A stretch of DNA of 64,000 nt from Gammaproteobacteria bacterium (lineage in GTDB: Bacteria; Pseudomonadota; Gammaproteobacteria; Burkholderiales; Rhodocyclaceae). Below the pieces are notes generated by a model. It saw only the letters and a list, made by a program, of their open reading frames with translations, was not told the origin of the DNA and did no database searches. The stretch lies in contig JAHJEO010000017.1 of NCBI GenBank assembly GCA_018825305.1, forward strand, positions 1-64,000, given 5' to 3'. Positions 17,468 to 28,264 of this stretch are shown here, in pieces. The position numbers and the translations under genes were made by a program. How positions within the stretch are numbered: position 1 is the first letter of the stretch; every line of letters starts with the position of its first letter.

Positions 17468-18813
17468 GCCGCAGCCACGCCTGCATCCTGCGTCACGACC
17501 TCGCCGCGCAGGCTGTGCGGCAGGGCAGCGGTGATGCGAACATCCGCATAGCGCCCCACCAGCCGCGCACTACCGGCGAAGTTGACCACGCGATTGTTGG
17601 CGGTGCGGCCGGCCAGTTCGCTTGCATCCTTGCGGGCATGGCCTTCGACCAGCACACGCTGCACCGTGCCGACCATGGCCTGCGAAACGGTAAAGGCGAG
17701 TTCCTCGATACGCGCCTGCAGCCGCATCAGCCGTTTCACCTTGAGTTCGTTCGGCGTATCGTCGACCATCTCGGCCGCCGGAGTGCCCGGCCGCGGGCTG
17801 TAAATGAAGGAAAAGCTCGCATCGAAGCCGACCTCGTCGATCAGCTTCATGGTCTTCTCGAAATCCTCCTCGGTCTCGCCGGGAAAGCCGACGATGAAGT
17901 CCGACGACAGCGAAAGATCCGGCCGCGCGGCGCGCAGCTTGCGCACCAGCGACTTGTATTCCAGCGCCGTGTAGCCGCGCTTCATCGCCGCCAGAATCCG
18001 GTCCGATCCGGACTGAACCGGCAGATGCAGATGCGACACCAGCTTGGGCACCGTGGCATAAGCGTCGATCAGGCGCTGCGTCAGCTCTCGCGGGTGGGAA
18101 GTCGTATAGCGAATGCGCTCGATCTCAGGCATTTCGGCAATGGTCTCAATCAGCAGCGCCAGGTCGGCGGTGTCGCCGTCGCCCATGGTACCGCGGTAGG
18201 CATTGACGTTCTGGCCTAGCAAGGTGACCTCACGGATTCCCTGCTGCACCAGGCTGGCCACCTCGGCCAGCACGTCTTCGAACGGGCGCGACACCTCGTC
18301 GCCGCGCGTGTAGGGCACGACACAGAAGGTGCAATATTTCGAGCAACCCTCCATGATCGAAACGAACGCCGCCGCGCCTTCGACCGAGGCTTTGGGCAAC
18401 GCGTCGAATTTCTCGATCTCGGGGAAGGAAACATCTACCTGCGAACGCCCGCTGGCACGCCGCGCCGCGATCAGTTGCGGCAAGCGGTGCAGGGTCTGCG
18501 GGCCGAAGACGATGTCGACGAAAGGGGCGCGCGCAACGATGGCGGCGCCCTCCTGGCTCGCCACGCAGCCGCCGACCCCGATGACCAGATCCGGCTTGCT
18601 CTGTTTGAGATGGCGCACCCGGCCGAGATCGTGGAAGACCTTCTCCTGCGCCTTCTCGCGCACCGAGCAGGTGTTGAACAGAATGATGTCCGCGTCCTCC
18701 GGGTTGTCAGTCTTGACCACCCCCTCGGCCATGCCGAGCACATCCACCATCTTGTCGGAATCGTATTCGTTCATCTGGCACCCGAAGGTGCGAATGAACA
18801 CTTTCTTGCTCAT
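17464..18813 (-). CDS. miaB: tRNA-2-methylthio-N6-dimethylallyladenosine synthase
   Basis: 449 residues. The N-terminal methylthiotransferase domain has three cysteines ([27 protein letters not shown]) for the auxiliary [4Fe-4S] cluster. The radical-SAM domain has CSKYCTFC, and a TRAM domain ends the protein. It adds 2-methylthio to i6A37 in tRNAs reading UNN codons. It is the first gene of the long minus-strand run that extends down to gloA; its promoter should lie in 18814-19007. Confidence 0.96.
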   Translation of the reverse strand: MSKKVFIRTFGCQMNEYDSDKMVDVLGMAEGVVKTDNPEDADIILFNTCSVREKAQEKVFHDLGRVRHLKQSKPDLVIGVGGCVASQEGAAIVARAPFVDIVFGPQTLHRLPQLIAARRASGRSQVDVSFPEIEKFDALPKASVEGAAAFVSIMEGCSKYCTFCVVPYTRGDEVSRPFEDVLAEVASLVQQGIREVTLLGQNVNAYRGTMGDGDTADLALLIETIAEMPEIERIRYTTSHPRELTQRLIDAYATVPKLVSHLHLPVQSGSDRILAAMKRGYTALEYKSLVRKLRAARPDLSLSSDFIVGFPGETEEDFEKTMKLIDEVGFDASFSFIYSPRPGTPAAEMVDDTPNELKVKRLMRLQARIEELAFTVSQAMVGTVQRVLVEGHARKDASELAGRTANNRVVNFAGSARLVGRYADVRITAALPHSLRGEVVTQDAGVAAA

Positions 18814-19007
18814 GAATTATCTGGGGCTGAATGGGCCGTTGGGTGACCCGGGAGCGGATTATGAACCGTCATGCCCCACGCCACAACCGCTGCCGTCCGG
18901 TTGGGCTGGCGCCGCACACGACTTACGGTATATGACCATCGCTCAATTTACAGTGCGCCGTGGTTCCCTTAGAGTTTCCCTGTGCCAAAGGACGGGGACT
19001 TGATGCC

Positions 19008-19307
19008 ATGCCGACGAACCAGATCAACGATATTTCCACCGCAGCAGCCGCGGCTGCCGAGTGCAACTTGCTACCGGCACACGTGCGTTCCCTGGCGACA
19101 ACGATCAGGCAAATGGCCGACAAGGTCGGCGCCGAGGCGAACCCCGATCCCGCAACGACCCGCACGCTGATGCAGGCCATCCATATCCTCGATCGCTGGG
19201 TCGCCAGCAACGACTGCGGCGACGGCAAGGTGGAGCAATTGATTTCCGATGCCGCACGACAGGGCTCTCAGGCCACGGCCCGGCGACCCGAGCAAGTTCC
19301 CGCCTGA
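19008..19307 (+). CDS. hypothetical alpha-helical protein upstream of a TusA-like gene
   Basis: 99 residues from ATG 19008, with a GGACGGGGACTTG stretch as a weak ribosome site. The product is mostly helical and alanine-rich, with no membrane segment or cysteine cluster (two isolated Cys). The C-terminal 20 residues are polar and probably disordered. No family is recognised. Only 20 bp separate it from the TusA-like gene, so the two are likely co-transcribed, divergently from miaB. Confidence 0.6.
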   Translation: MPTNQINDISTAAAAAAECNLLPAHVRSLATTIRQMADKVGAEANPDPATTRTLMQAIHILDRWVASNDCGDGKVEQLISDAARQGSQATARRPEQVPA

Positions 19308-19327
19308 CGCAATCCGAGGAGCACCGC

Positions 19328-19564
19328 ATGCATTTCGACTGCGAAATCGATACCCGCCGCGACAACTGCCCGGTGCCCGTGATCAAGGCCCACCTGACCC
19401 TCAAGTCCATGGCGCCAAGCCAGGTCATCCGGATTCTGGCCGCCAACGATTCCACAAGAAATTTCGAAGCCTTCGCCCGCTCGGCCCACTATCAGGTGCT
19501 GCACAAGGAAATACGCGGCGGTGACGGGATCGAGATGCTGATCGAGAAGACGCCGCACGGCTGA
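19328..19564 (+). CDS. TusA/SirA-family sulfur-carrier-like protein
   Basis: 78 residues. The conserved CPxP motif occurs as NCPVPVIKAHLTLKSM with Cys14 as the sulfur-binding residue, followed by the beta-alpha-beta pattern of the TusA fold. GAGGAG lies about 6 nt before the ATG. Family members relay persulfide sulfur for tRNA thiolation, molybdenum cofactor or sulfur oxidation. This one is not close enough to E. coli TusA to assign a pathway. A terminator follows 19 bp after the stop. Confidence 0.85.
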   Translation: MHFDCEIDTRRDNCPVPVIKAHLTLKSMAPSQVIRILAANDSTRNFEAFARSAHYQVLHKEIRGGDGIEMLIEKTPHG

Positions 19565-19583
19565 TCGCCGCGGCTACCAAATG

Positions 19584-19619
19584 AAAAACGCCGAGCGGGC
19601 AGGCCCGCTCGGCGTTTTC
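19584..19619. terminator. bidirectional rho-independent terminator
   Basis: A perfect stem pairs AAAACGCCGAGCGGGC (19585-19600) with GCCCGCTCGGCGTTTT (19603-19618) around a 2-nt spacer, flanked by A-run and T-run. It can end both the TusA-like transcript (plus) and the tRNA-Met transcript (minus). Confidence 0.93.
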
Positions 19620-19625
19620 TTTGTC

Positions 19626-19702
19626 TGGTGGTGATGGACAGACTTGAACTGTCGACCCCCGGATTATGAATCCGATGCTCTAACCAACTGAGCTACATCA
19701 CC
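19626..19702 (-). tRNA. tRNA-Met (CAU), elongator type
   Basis: All arms pair on the minus strand: acceptor GGTGATG/CATCACC, D stem GCTC/GAGC, anticodon stem TCGGA/TCCGG with loop TTCATAA, and T stem GACAG/CTGTC. The CCA end is encoded (19626-19628). The first acceptor pair is G-C, so it is not the initiator. The CAU anticodon leaves tRNA-Ile2 as a less likely alternative. Confidence 0.93.
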
Positions 19703-19828
19703 GTCCACGCGCGCCCGCACGAATGCGGCCTTCATCGCGAAAGGGCCGAGATTATCCGACTGGAGTGGCACCCTTGTCAAGGCGCCGCCACGCCAGCGAC
19801 GCCCCACAGCACGCCCTCTTGGGAGACA

Positions 19829-21004
19829 ATGCGTCCGATGCAAACCAACGCGGCATTCGACATCATCATCGTCGGTGGCGGACTAGCGGGGCTGTCACTG
19901 GCGACCTCCCTGCGCAAGACGCCCTATTCCATAGCTGTCGTGGAGGGGCGCGCGCCGGTTCAGCCCGAGGGCTGGGATGCGCGCATCTACGCGGTCAGCC
20001 CGGGCAACGCCCGCTTCCTCGAAAGCAGCGGCATCTGGCAGCACCTCGACCCGGCCCGCCTGCAGGCCGTCGAGACCATGGCAATTTTCGGCGATGCCGG
20101 TGGCCACATGCGCTTCTCGGCCTTCGACAGCGGTATCGAAACGCTGGCCTGGATCGTCGAATCCTCGCTACTGCAACGCGAACTATGGGAAACGGCGAAG
20201 CGCCAGGGCAATGTCACCCTGCTCTGCCCGAGCCACCCCGCAGCGCTGTCCTTCGGGGCCGACCGGGCGACATTGACGCTGGACGATGGTCGCGCGCTAT
20301 CGGCGCAGCTGATCGTCGCCGCCGATGGCGCCGACTCCTGGACCCGCAACGCAGCCGGCATCAACGTGCAGTTCCAGCCCTACGGCCAGCTTGGTGTTGT
20401 GGCTAACTTCGAGTGTACGAAGCCCCATCGCGGCACCGCATTCCAGTGGTTCCGCGACGATGGCGTACTGGCCTGGCTGCCGCTGCCGGGCAAGCGAATA
20501 TCGATCGTCTGGTCGACACCCGACGAGCATGCCCGCGAGCTCGTCGCCCTGTCGGCGAATGAACTCTGCGCAAAAGTGGCGGCAGCGGGCGAGCACCGGC
20601 TCGGCGACCTCGCGCTGGTGACGCCGGCGGCCGGTTTTCCGCTGCGGCTGATGCGCGCACCGCAAACGGTGGCACCGCGGCTGGCGCTGATCGGCGACGC
20701 CGCGCACGCCATCCATCCGCTGTCCGGCCATGGCATCAACCTCGGCTTCCAGGATGCACGCGTGCTGGCGGCAACGCTGGCCGCAAAACCCGAGCATATC
20801 GGCTGCGGCGACGTGCAATGGCTGCGCCGCTTCGAGCGCGCCCGCAAGGAGGAAGTCGTCGCGCTACAATCCGTCACCGATGGCCTGCAACGGCTGTTCG
20901 GCAACCCGGCTGCACCACTGGCCGCGCTGCGCAACACCGGATTGAACCTGGCCGGGCACTTGCCGGTCATACGCGATGCGCTGGTGCGCTACGCCATCGG
21001 CTGA
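19829..21004 (+). CDS. UbiH/UbiF-family FAD monooxygenase (ubiquinone biosynthesis)
   Basis: 391 residues. The N-terminal Rossmann motif is VGGGLAGL (about 14-21), the conserved DG motif is VAADGADSWTR, and the second FAD motif is GDAAHAIHPLSGHGINLGFQDA, diagnostic for UbiH/UbiF/COQ6 hydroxylases. These enzymes hydroxylate the ubiquinone ring at the membrane. Which ring position this paralogue uses cannot be told. GGGAG precedes ATG 19829; the third-codon ATG (19838) is an alternative start. dsbC follows after 50 bp. Confidence 0.9.
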   Translation: MRPMQTNAAFDIIIVGGGLAGLSLATSLRKTPYSIAVVEGRAPVQPEGWDARIYAVSPGNARFLESSGIWQHLDPARLQAVETMAIFGDAGGHMRFSAFDSGIETLAWIVESSLLQRELWETAKRQGNVTLLCPSHPAALSFGADRATLTLDDGRALSAQLIVAADGADSWTRNAAGINVQFQPYGQLGVVANFECTKPHRGTAFQWFRDDGVLAWLPLPGKRISIVWSTPDEHARELVALSANELCAKVAAAGEHRLGDLALVTPAAGFPLRLMRAPQTVAPRLALIGDAAHAIHPLSGHGINLGFQDARVLAATLAAKPEHIGCGDVQWLRRFERARKEEVVALQSVTDGLQRLFGNPAAPLAALRNTGLNLAGHLPVIRDALVRYAIG

Positions 21005-21054
21005 CGCCGGCCCCCTTTTCCCGATCGCACCCACCCCCCGACCCCGGAGTTTCC

Positions 21055-21771
21055 ATGCTCAAGAAAATAATCGCCCTGTTCCTTTCCGCCGGCCTGTTGT
21101 TCGCCGCCGCCGCCCAGGCAAACGAAGCCAACGTCAAGAAGGCGGTCGAGTCCATCCTCGGCAATGGCGCCAAGATCGACAGCGTGAAGAAGGCTGGCGT
21201 GCTGGGCCTGTATGAAGTGATCGTCGGCGGCGAGATCGCCTATGTTGACGAAAAAGCCGGCTACATCTTTTTCGGCAACATCGTCGACGTCAAAGCGAGA
21301 AAAGACCTGACGGAGGAGCGCAAGCTCAAGCTGGCGCAGATCAAGTTCTCGGACCTGCCACTTGAGCTCGCCATCAAGCAGGTCAAGGGCAACGGCAAAC
21401 GCATCATCGCGTCTTTCGAGGATCCGAACTGCGGCTACTGCAAGAAGCTGGCGAAGGAACTGGTCAACCTGACCGACGTGACCATCTACACCTTCCTCTA
21501 TCCGATTCTCTCGCCGGACTCGCTCGAGAAATCGAAGAACATCTGGTGTGCCGCCGACAAGCCCAAGGCCTGGAACGACTGGATGATCAACGGTACTGCG
21601 CCGGGTGCCGCCAAGTGCGATGCCAGCGCCGTCGAGAAGTCGGTCGCGCTTGGCCAGAAACTCAACATCCGCGGCACGCCGACGATCTTCTTCACCGACG
21701 GCAACCGCGTTCCAGGCTACATGCCGGTTGCGCAACTCGAAAAAGCCATCGCCGCCGCCGGGTCGAACTGA
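21055..21771 (+). CDS. dsbC: thiol:disulfide isomerase DsbC
   Basis: 238 residues from ATG 21055 with CGGAG upstream. A Sec signal peptide (MLKKIIALFLSAGLLFAAAAQA, cleaved about residue 22) is followed by a dimerisation domain (25-85) and a thioredoxin fold with active site CGYC (Cys126-Cys129). The cis-proline loop is RGTPTIFF. It rearranges wrong disulfides in periplasmic proteins. It converges on amtB with 15 bp between stops. Confidence 0.95.
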   Translation: MLKKIIALFLSAGLLFAAAAQANEANVKKAVESILGNGAKIDSVKKAGVLGLYEVIVGGEIAYVDEKAGYIFFGNIVDVKARKDLTEERKLKLAQIKFSDLPLELAIKQVKGNGKRIIASFEDPNCGYCKKLAKELVNLTDVTIYTFLYPILSPDSLEKSKNIWCAADKPKAWNDWMINGTAPGAAKCDASAVEKSVALGQKLNIRGTPTIFFTDGNRVPGYMPVAQLEKAIAAAGSN

Positions 21772-21786
21772 GCAGCTAGCGCCTCC

Positions 21787-22992
21787 TTACCACAGGGTCT
21801 CGCGCTCGGCGCCGGACGAGATTTTGTGGATGGTCAAGTCGGCGCCGTTAAATTCATCTTCGGCATCGAGGCGGATGCCGACGAGCGCCTTGATGGCGCC
21901 ATAGACGGCGAGGCCACCGACAAAGGCTATGGTCACGCCCATCAGCGTGCCGACGAGTTGGCTCATGAAGGCAACGCCGCCCATGCCGCCCAGCGCCTTG
22001 GCACCGAAGATGCCGGCAGCGATGCCGCCCCATGCGCCGCAAAGACCATGCAGCGGCCAGACGCCGAGGACGTCATCGATCTTCCAGCGGTTCTGCGTCA
22101 GGGTGAACATCACGACGAAGAGGCCGCCGGCGATGCCGCCGGTAATCAGGGCGCCCAGCGGATGCATCAGGTCGGAGCCGGCGCAGATGGCGACGAGGCC
22201 GGCCAGCGGGCCGTTATGGACGAAGCCGGGGTCGTTCTTGCCGATGACGAGCGCGACGAGGGTGCCGCCGGCCATCGCCAGCAGCGAGTTCATCGCCACC
22301 AGTCCGGAGATCTTGTCCAGCGTCTGCGCGCTCATGACGTTGAAACCGAACCAGCCGACGATGAGTATCCATGCACCCAGCGCCAGGAAGGGGATCGACG
22401 ACGGCGGATGGGCGCCGGCGATGCCGCCGTCCTTGTGGTAGCGGCCACGGCGGGCGCCCAGCAGCAACACCGCAGCGAGACCGATCCAGCCGCCGACGGC
22501 GTGCACCACGACTGAGCCGGCGAAGTCATGGAATTCCGCGCCGAACGTGGCCTTGAGCGCGGCCTGCACGCCGTAAGCCTGGTTCCAGGCGATGCCCTCG
22601 AAGAACGGGTAGACGAAGCCGACCAGCAGGAAGGTCGCGGCCAGTTGCGGCTCAAAGCGCGCACGCTCGGCGATGCCGCCGGAAACGATGGCCGGGATGG
22701 CGGCAGCGAAGGTGAGCAGGAAGAAGAACTTGGTCAGCTCAAATCCGCTCTTCTGGATCAGCGTTTCGGCGCCTGCGAAGAAATTGACGCCGTAGGCGAT
22801 GCCGTAGCCGATGAAGAAGTAGGCCAGGGTCGACACCGCGAAGTCGGCGAGAATCTTTACCAGGGCATTGACCTGGTTCTTGCGCCGCACGGTACCCAGT
22901 TCGAGGAAGGCGAACCCGGCGTGCATCGCCAGGATCATGATGGCGCCGAGTAAAATGAATAGTACGTCGGCGGAAGTCTTGAAGTTGTCCAT
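21787..22992 (-). CDS. amtB: ammonium transporter, Amt family
   Basis: 401 residues with eleven predicted membrane helices. The channel twin histidines are seen in VVVHAVGGW and PLHGLCGAWG, and the family motif is AMHAGFAFLELGTVRRKN near the N-terminus. No cleaved signal peptide is evident. It conducts ammonium under nitrogen limitation and is normally gated by GlnK; no glnK lies next to it. The upstream region carries a sigma-54-like promoter and an NtrC-type dyad, fitting control by the ntrBC genes at 40961-43563. Confidence 0.93.
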   Translation of the reverse strand: MDNFKTSADVLFILLGAIMILAMHAGFAFLELGTVRRKNQVNALVKILADFAVSTLAYFFIGYGIAYGVNFFAGAETLIQKSGFELTKFFFLLTFAAAIPAIVSGGIAERARFEPQLAATFLLVGFVYPFFEGIAWNQAYGVQAALKATFGAEFHDFAGSVVVHAVGGWIGLAAVLLLGARRGRYHKDGGIAGAHPPSSIPFLALGAWILIVGWFGFNVMSAQTLDKISGLVAMNSLLAMAGGTLVALVIGKNDPGFVHNGPLAGLVAICAGSDLMHPLGALITGGIAGGLFVVMFTLTQNRWKIDDVLGVWPLHGLCGAWGGIAAGIFGAKALGGMGGVAFMSQLVGTLMGVTIAFVGGLAVYGAIKALVGIRLDAEDEFNGADLTIHKISSGAERETLW

Positions 22993-22996
22993 GCTG

Positions 22997-23024
22997 GTGC
23001 TCCGATATCACTGATTCGGAGCAC
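22997..23024. promoter_or_regulatory. inverted repeat covering the amtB ribosome-binding site
   Basis: The 9-bp arms GTGCTCCGA (22997-23005) and TCGGAGCAC (23016-23024) are separated by 10 nt. On the amtB message the downstream arm contains the GGAG Shine-Dalgarno. If transcription starts near 23017 as the sigma-54 candidate predicts, the first arm is mostly not transcribed, so a DNA operator is as likely as an RNA hairpin. Confidence 0.45.
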
Positions 23025-23027
23025 AAA

Positions 23028-23043
23028 AGCAACTACCATTCCC
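23028..23043 (-). promoter_or_regulatory. candidate sigma-54 promoter of amtB
   Basis: The minus strand reads GGGAATGGTAGTTGCT. Against TGGCAC-N5-TTGCW the invariant GG (-24) and GC (-12) are correctly spaced and the -12 box TTGCT is perfect; the -24 box is weak. The predicted start is near 23017, about 25 nt before the ATG. Confidence 0.5.
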
Positions 23044-23105
23044 GCAACCGTTACTCATAAAATCATGGGGTTACCCTGCATGGTCCGGGCCATTGCAGGT
23101 ATACC

Positions 23106-23120
23106 GCACCGCTTTGGTGC
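23106..23120. promoter_or_regulatory. candidate NtrC binding site upstream of amtB
   Basis: GCACC-GCTTT-GGTGC is a perfect dyad matching the NtrC consensus core GCACC-N5-GGTGC. It lies about 80 bp upstream of the sigma-54 candidate, a normal enhancer distance. Further GGTGC half-sites follow at 23125 and 23138. Confidence 0.6.
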
Positions 23121-23146
23121 CCGCGGTGCGCCAGAGCGGTGCGCGA

Positions 23147-25012
<1,866 letters not shown>

Positions 25013-25077
25013 ACCAAGGAATCAGTCGTACTAAAGTATCAGAACATCGGCATCCGAGGCAAGGGTATTTCGGTGTC

Positions 25078-26307
25078 CTATTTTCCGGGCACCAGGGTGA
25101 CGAGCGGAGGATAACCGCGCGGCAGCAGCACCCACATGCGCCCGGCCTGGCGGGTTTTACCGGCCAAGTTGCCGGCCTCGCTGCCACTGCCCCAGTAGAA
25201 GTCGGCGCGCACCACGCCGCGGATCGCGCCGCCGGTGTCCTGTGCCACCATCAGCTGGCGCAATGGCCGGCTGTCGTTGGGCCAGGTGGTGTCGAGGAAC
25301 ACCGGCACCCCCAGCGGCACGTGGCGCGGATCGATGGCAATCGAGCGACGGGGCGTCAGCGGTATGCCCTGCGCGCCCGGCGGGCCGCTGCCTTCGACCG
25401 CCATCTCGCGGAAGAAGACCAGGCTGGGATTGGTATTGAGCAGTTCCTGCAGGCGGCGCGGATTGGCCTTGGCCCAGGCCTTGATGCCCTGCATCGAGGC
25501 CTCGTGCGCCTGCAGTTCGCCCTGATCAATCAGCCAGCGGCCGATCGAGCGGTAGGGGTGGCCGTTCTGGTCGGCGTAATTGAGACGGATGCGCCCGCCG
25601 TCGGCCAGTTCCACCTGCCCCGATCCCTGGATCTGCAGGAAGAACAGGTCGATGGCGTCGTCGATCCAGAGCAGTGCCTTGCTGGCACGCAGCGGCTCCT
25701 GCCCGGCCCATTCTCCGCGAGAGTAATACGGTACCAGCTTGCGGCCGTCCAGCCGGCCACGCAATCGCATGTGCTTGAGTTCGGGATACAGTTCGGCCAG
25801 ATCGACCACCACCATATCGTCCGGCGGGCCGAACACCGGATTGACGTAGGGCTTGCGCTGTACCCGGCTGCCCTTGACCACCGGCTCGTAATAGCCGGTG
25901 ATGAGTCCTTCGCGCGCACCATCGGGGTTGACCAGCTGCCACGGCACCAGATTGGCTTCGAGCCAGGCGCGCGCCCTGACGCTATCGCCGACATCGGCCT
26001 CGCCCAGGGTGGTGCAGGTGGTACGCCAGATGGCCTGCTTCCCCAGCGTCGCGCACGAGGCGCGAAATGCCGCAAGCGCCGGCAGCACGTCATCCTCGGC
26101 CCAGCCCGGCAGGTCCTCCCATGCGGCCGGCTGCAGTGGCTTTTCGGCAGGTTTGACCGGCTCGACGCCCGGGCAAACGGGACAGGCAGGACAGGCGGAG
26201 CTGGCAGGGACGGTCGCGCTGGGCGGGCAGCTGCCAGACGAAGGCGGTGTCGAGGCACAGCCGGCAAGCAGTGCAGCCAGGCCGACGGCGAGGAGGGGAC
26301 GCAACAT
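25078..26307 (-). CDS. mltA: membrane-bound lytic murein transglycosylase A
   Basis: 409 residues, an outer-membrane lipoprotein (lipobox LLAGC, Cys17) with a proline/cysteine-rich linker up to about residue 50. The MltA barrel domain (GLITGYYEPVVKGS; substrate groove) is followed by the 3D domain with the conserved aspartates in VAQDTGGAI and RADFYWG. It cleaves peptidoglycan glycan strands to 1,6-anhydro products. It is somewhat longer than E. coli MltA because of the linker. It is divergent from the small membrane peptide at 26349. Confidence 0.93.
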   Translation of the reverse strand: MLRPLLAVGLAALLAGCASTPPSSGSCPPSATVPASSACPACPVCPGVEPVKPAEKPLQPAAWEDLPGWAEDDVLPALAAFRASCATLGKQAIWRTTCTTLGEADVGDSVRARAWLEANLVPWQLVNPDGAREGLITGYYEPVVKGSRVQRKPYVNPVFGPPDDMVVVDLAELYPELKHMRLRGRLDGRKLVPYYSRGEWAGQEPLRASKALLWIDDAIDLFFLQIQGSGQVELADGGRIRLNYADQNGHPYRSIGRWLIDQGELQAHEASMQGIKAWAKANPRRLQELLNTNPSLVFFREMAVEGSGPPGAQGIPLTPRRSIAIDPRHVPLGVPVFLDTTWPNDSRPLRQLMVAQDTGGAIRGVVRADFYWGSGSEAGNLAGKTRQAGRMWVLLPRGYPPLVTLVPGK

Positions 26308-26348
26308 GAGATACTTTCACGATCTGAAAAACCATCGAACTTTACCTC

Positions 26349-26453
26349 ATGTGGGCCCTGCTCATCGAAACCGGATTTGCCGCCGTGCTCGTATTCATCG
26401 CCTGGCACGTTTGGCCGAAGCAAGAACCGAAGGAACCCGGGCATGAAGACTGA
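26349..26453 (+). CDS. 34-aa single-helix membrane peptide
   Basis: MWALLIETGFAAVLVFIAWH begins the product; one hydrophobic helix (about 2-21) is followed by a charged tail. It resembles CcoQ/FixQ-like small membrane proteins in shape, but similarity at this length means little. Its end overlaps the DUF815 ATPase start by 11 bp, so it would be translationally coupled. No strong Shine-Dalgarno is visible. Confidence 0.4.
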   Translation: MWALLIETGFAAVLVFIAWHVWPKQEPKEPGHED

Positions 26454-27324
26454 ACTCGCAGTATTTCTGGCACGCGCCGAAGGGCTGTTGGCGCGGGTCG
26501 AGGCCCTGCTCCCGGCCGCAGTGCCCGAACCGGACTGGTCGGCGATCGCCTATCGCTGGCGCAGCCGCGGCGGCCACGGCCACCTCGAAGCGGTCAGGCA
26601 CCCGCACCGAATTCGTCTGACCGACCTGCACGGTATCGAGGAACAGAAAACACGCATAGAAAGGAACACGCGGCAGTTCGTCGCCGGACGCAGCGCCAAC
26701 AATGTCTTGCTGACCGGCGCGCGCGGCACCGGCAAATCGTCGCTGATCAAGGGCGTGCTGCAAAAGTTCGCCGCCAAGGGCTTGCGCCTGATCGAAGTGG
26801 ACAAGGGCGACCTGATCCACCTGCCGGACATCGTCGACCTCATCGCATCCCGCCCCGAGCATTTCATCATTTTCTGTGACGACCTTTCCTTCGAAACCTC
26901 CGAGCCGGGCTACAAGGCTCTCAAGAGCATCCTCGACGGCAGCATCACCGGCACGCCTGCCAATGTGCTGATCTATGCCACCTCGAACCGCCGCCACCTG
27001 ATGCCCGAGTATATGGCGGAGAACCTCGAGGCCCAGCGCGTCGGCGACGAGATCCACCCGGGCGAGACCGTCGAGGAAAAGATATCGCTGTCGGAGCGAT
27101 TCGGCCTGTGGCTGTCGTTCTATCCCTTCGACCAGGATCACTACCTTGCCATCTGCGCGCACTGGCTGCGGCAGTACGGCCTCGATGAAAAGTCGGCGCT
27201 GGCGGCACGGTCTCAGTGGCGTCAAGAGGCGCTGCAATGGTCGCTTGAGCGCGGCTCGCGCAGCGGTCGCGTCGCCTGGCAGTTCGCGCGCGACCATGCC
27301 GGCCGGACCAACCCGAAGCGATGA
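26443..27324 (+). CDS. DUF815-family AAA-like ATPase
   Basis: 293 residues. Walker A is TGARGTGKSSL (about 86-96) and Walker B is FIIFCDDLSFE (about 145). Sensor-like ATSNRRHL follows, with the DUF815 pattern around IHPGETVEEKISLSERFGLWLSF. The family is widespread and uncharacterised, distantly related to DnaA/DnaC-type AAA proteins. A dispersed-repeat copy (27187-27210) codes EKSALAAR near the C-terminus. It lies 7 bp before the Nudix fusion gene. Confidence 0.88.
   Translation: MKTELAVFLARAEGLLARVEALLPAAVPEPDWSAIAYRWRSRGGHGHLEAVRHPHRIRLTDLHGIEEQKTRIERNTRQFVAGRSANNVLLTGARGTGKSSLIKGVLQKFAAKGLRLIEVDKGDLIHLPDIVDLIASRPEHFIIFCDDLSFETSEPGYKALKSILDGSITGTPANVLIYATSNRRHLMPEYMAENLEAQRVGDEIHPGETVEEKISLSERFGLWLSFYPFDQDHYLAICAHWLRQYGLDEKSALAARSQWRQEALQWSLERGSRSGRVAWQFARDHAGRTNPKR
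27187..27210. repeat. dispersed short repeat, copy 2 (in the DUF815 gene)
   Basis: Contains the exact core AAAAGTCGGCGCTGGCGG followed by CACGG. Here the plus strand is the coding strand. Confidence 0.7.
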
Positions 27325-27331
27325 AACCGGC

Positions 27332-28264
27332 ATGAAGAAGGTCGACGTCGCCGCGGCGGTTATCCTCGGACCGGATGGCGCGTTCCTGCTTGGCCAGCGC
27401 GCTGCCGACACCTTCTATCCCGGCTACTGGGAGTTTCCCGGCGGCAAGGTCGAAGCCGGCGAAACGCGGCGCGAGGCGCTGGTACGTGAACTGCACGAGG
27501 AGCTCGGCATCGAGGTCGAAACGGCCTATCCGTGGATCGTGCGCGAACATGCCTACGAACACGCCCATGTGCGGCTGCACTTCTTTCGCGTCGTCGCCTG
27601 GCACGGCGAATTGCGCGACCACGTACACGCGGCGCTGGCATGGCAGCACGCCGATGCGCTCGCGGTGTCGCCGATGCTGCCGGCCAACGCACCGGTGCTG
27701 CAGGCGCTGGCCCTGCCCGATTTCTACGCCATCACCCACGCCCATGCCATCAGCGTGGAAGCGCAACTGGCGGCGCTGGAACGCGCCCTCGCCAACGGCC
27801 TGAAGCTGGTGCAGTTGCGCGAGTCTGCGTTGCCGGAACTGGCGCGCGAGGGTTTCGCCGCGCAGGCTGTCGCCCTCTGCCGCAGGCACGGCGCACGGGC
27901 GCTGATCAACAACGACCTGCAACTGGCACGCGCCGTCGGGGCCGACGGCGTCCATCTGTCCGCCGAACAATTGCTGCGCTGTCACCAGCGGCCGGACCTG
28001 CCTCTGGTGGCCGCCTCATGCCACGATGCCGCGGAACTCGCACGCGCCGCAACGCTCGGCCTCGACTTCATCGTGCTCGGCCCGGTTATGCCGACAGCAA
28101 GTCACCCCGGGCGGGCGGGCGTGGGCTGGGCCGCCATTGCGGGAATGATCGAGAACTACCCCTTGCCGGTTTTTGCGCTGGGCGGCCTGCAGCCCGGCGA
28201 CATGGAATCAGCTTGGCTCGCCGGTGCCCATGGCATCGCCGCCATCCGCGCCGCCTGGGCCTGA
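27332..28264 (+). CDS. Nudix hydrolase fused to a ThiE/TenI-like domain
   Basis: 310 residues. Residues 1-130 are a MutT-like Nudix domain with an intact Nudix box ([20 protein letters not shown], then ELGI). Residues about 130-310 form a thiamine-phosphate-synthase-like barrel ([38 protein letters not shown]). In the barrel the usual QxRxK phosphate-binding motif reads QLRES: Gln and Arg are kept but the Lys is lost, so thiamine phosphate synthase activity is doubtful. Such fusions recur in proteobacteria next to coaE/yacG. The likely role is nucleotide sanitation (8-oxo-dGTP). Confidence 0.9.
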   Translation: MKKVDVAAAVILGPDGAFLLGQRAADTFYPGYWEFPGGKVEAGETRREALVRELHEELGIEVETAYPWIVREHAYEHAHVRLHFFRVVAWHGELRDHVHAALAWQHADALAVSPMLPANAPVLQALALPDFYAITHAHAISVEAQLAALERALANGLKLVQLRESALPELAREGFAAQAVALCRRHGARALINNDLQLARAVGADGVHLSAEQLLRCHQRPDLPLVAASCHDAAELARAATLGLDFIVLGPVMPTASHPGRAGVGWAAIAGMIENYPLPVFALGGLQPGDMESAWLAGAHGIAAIRAAWA

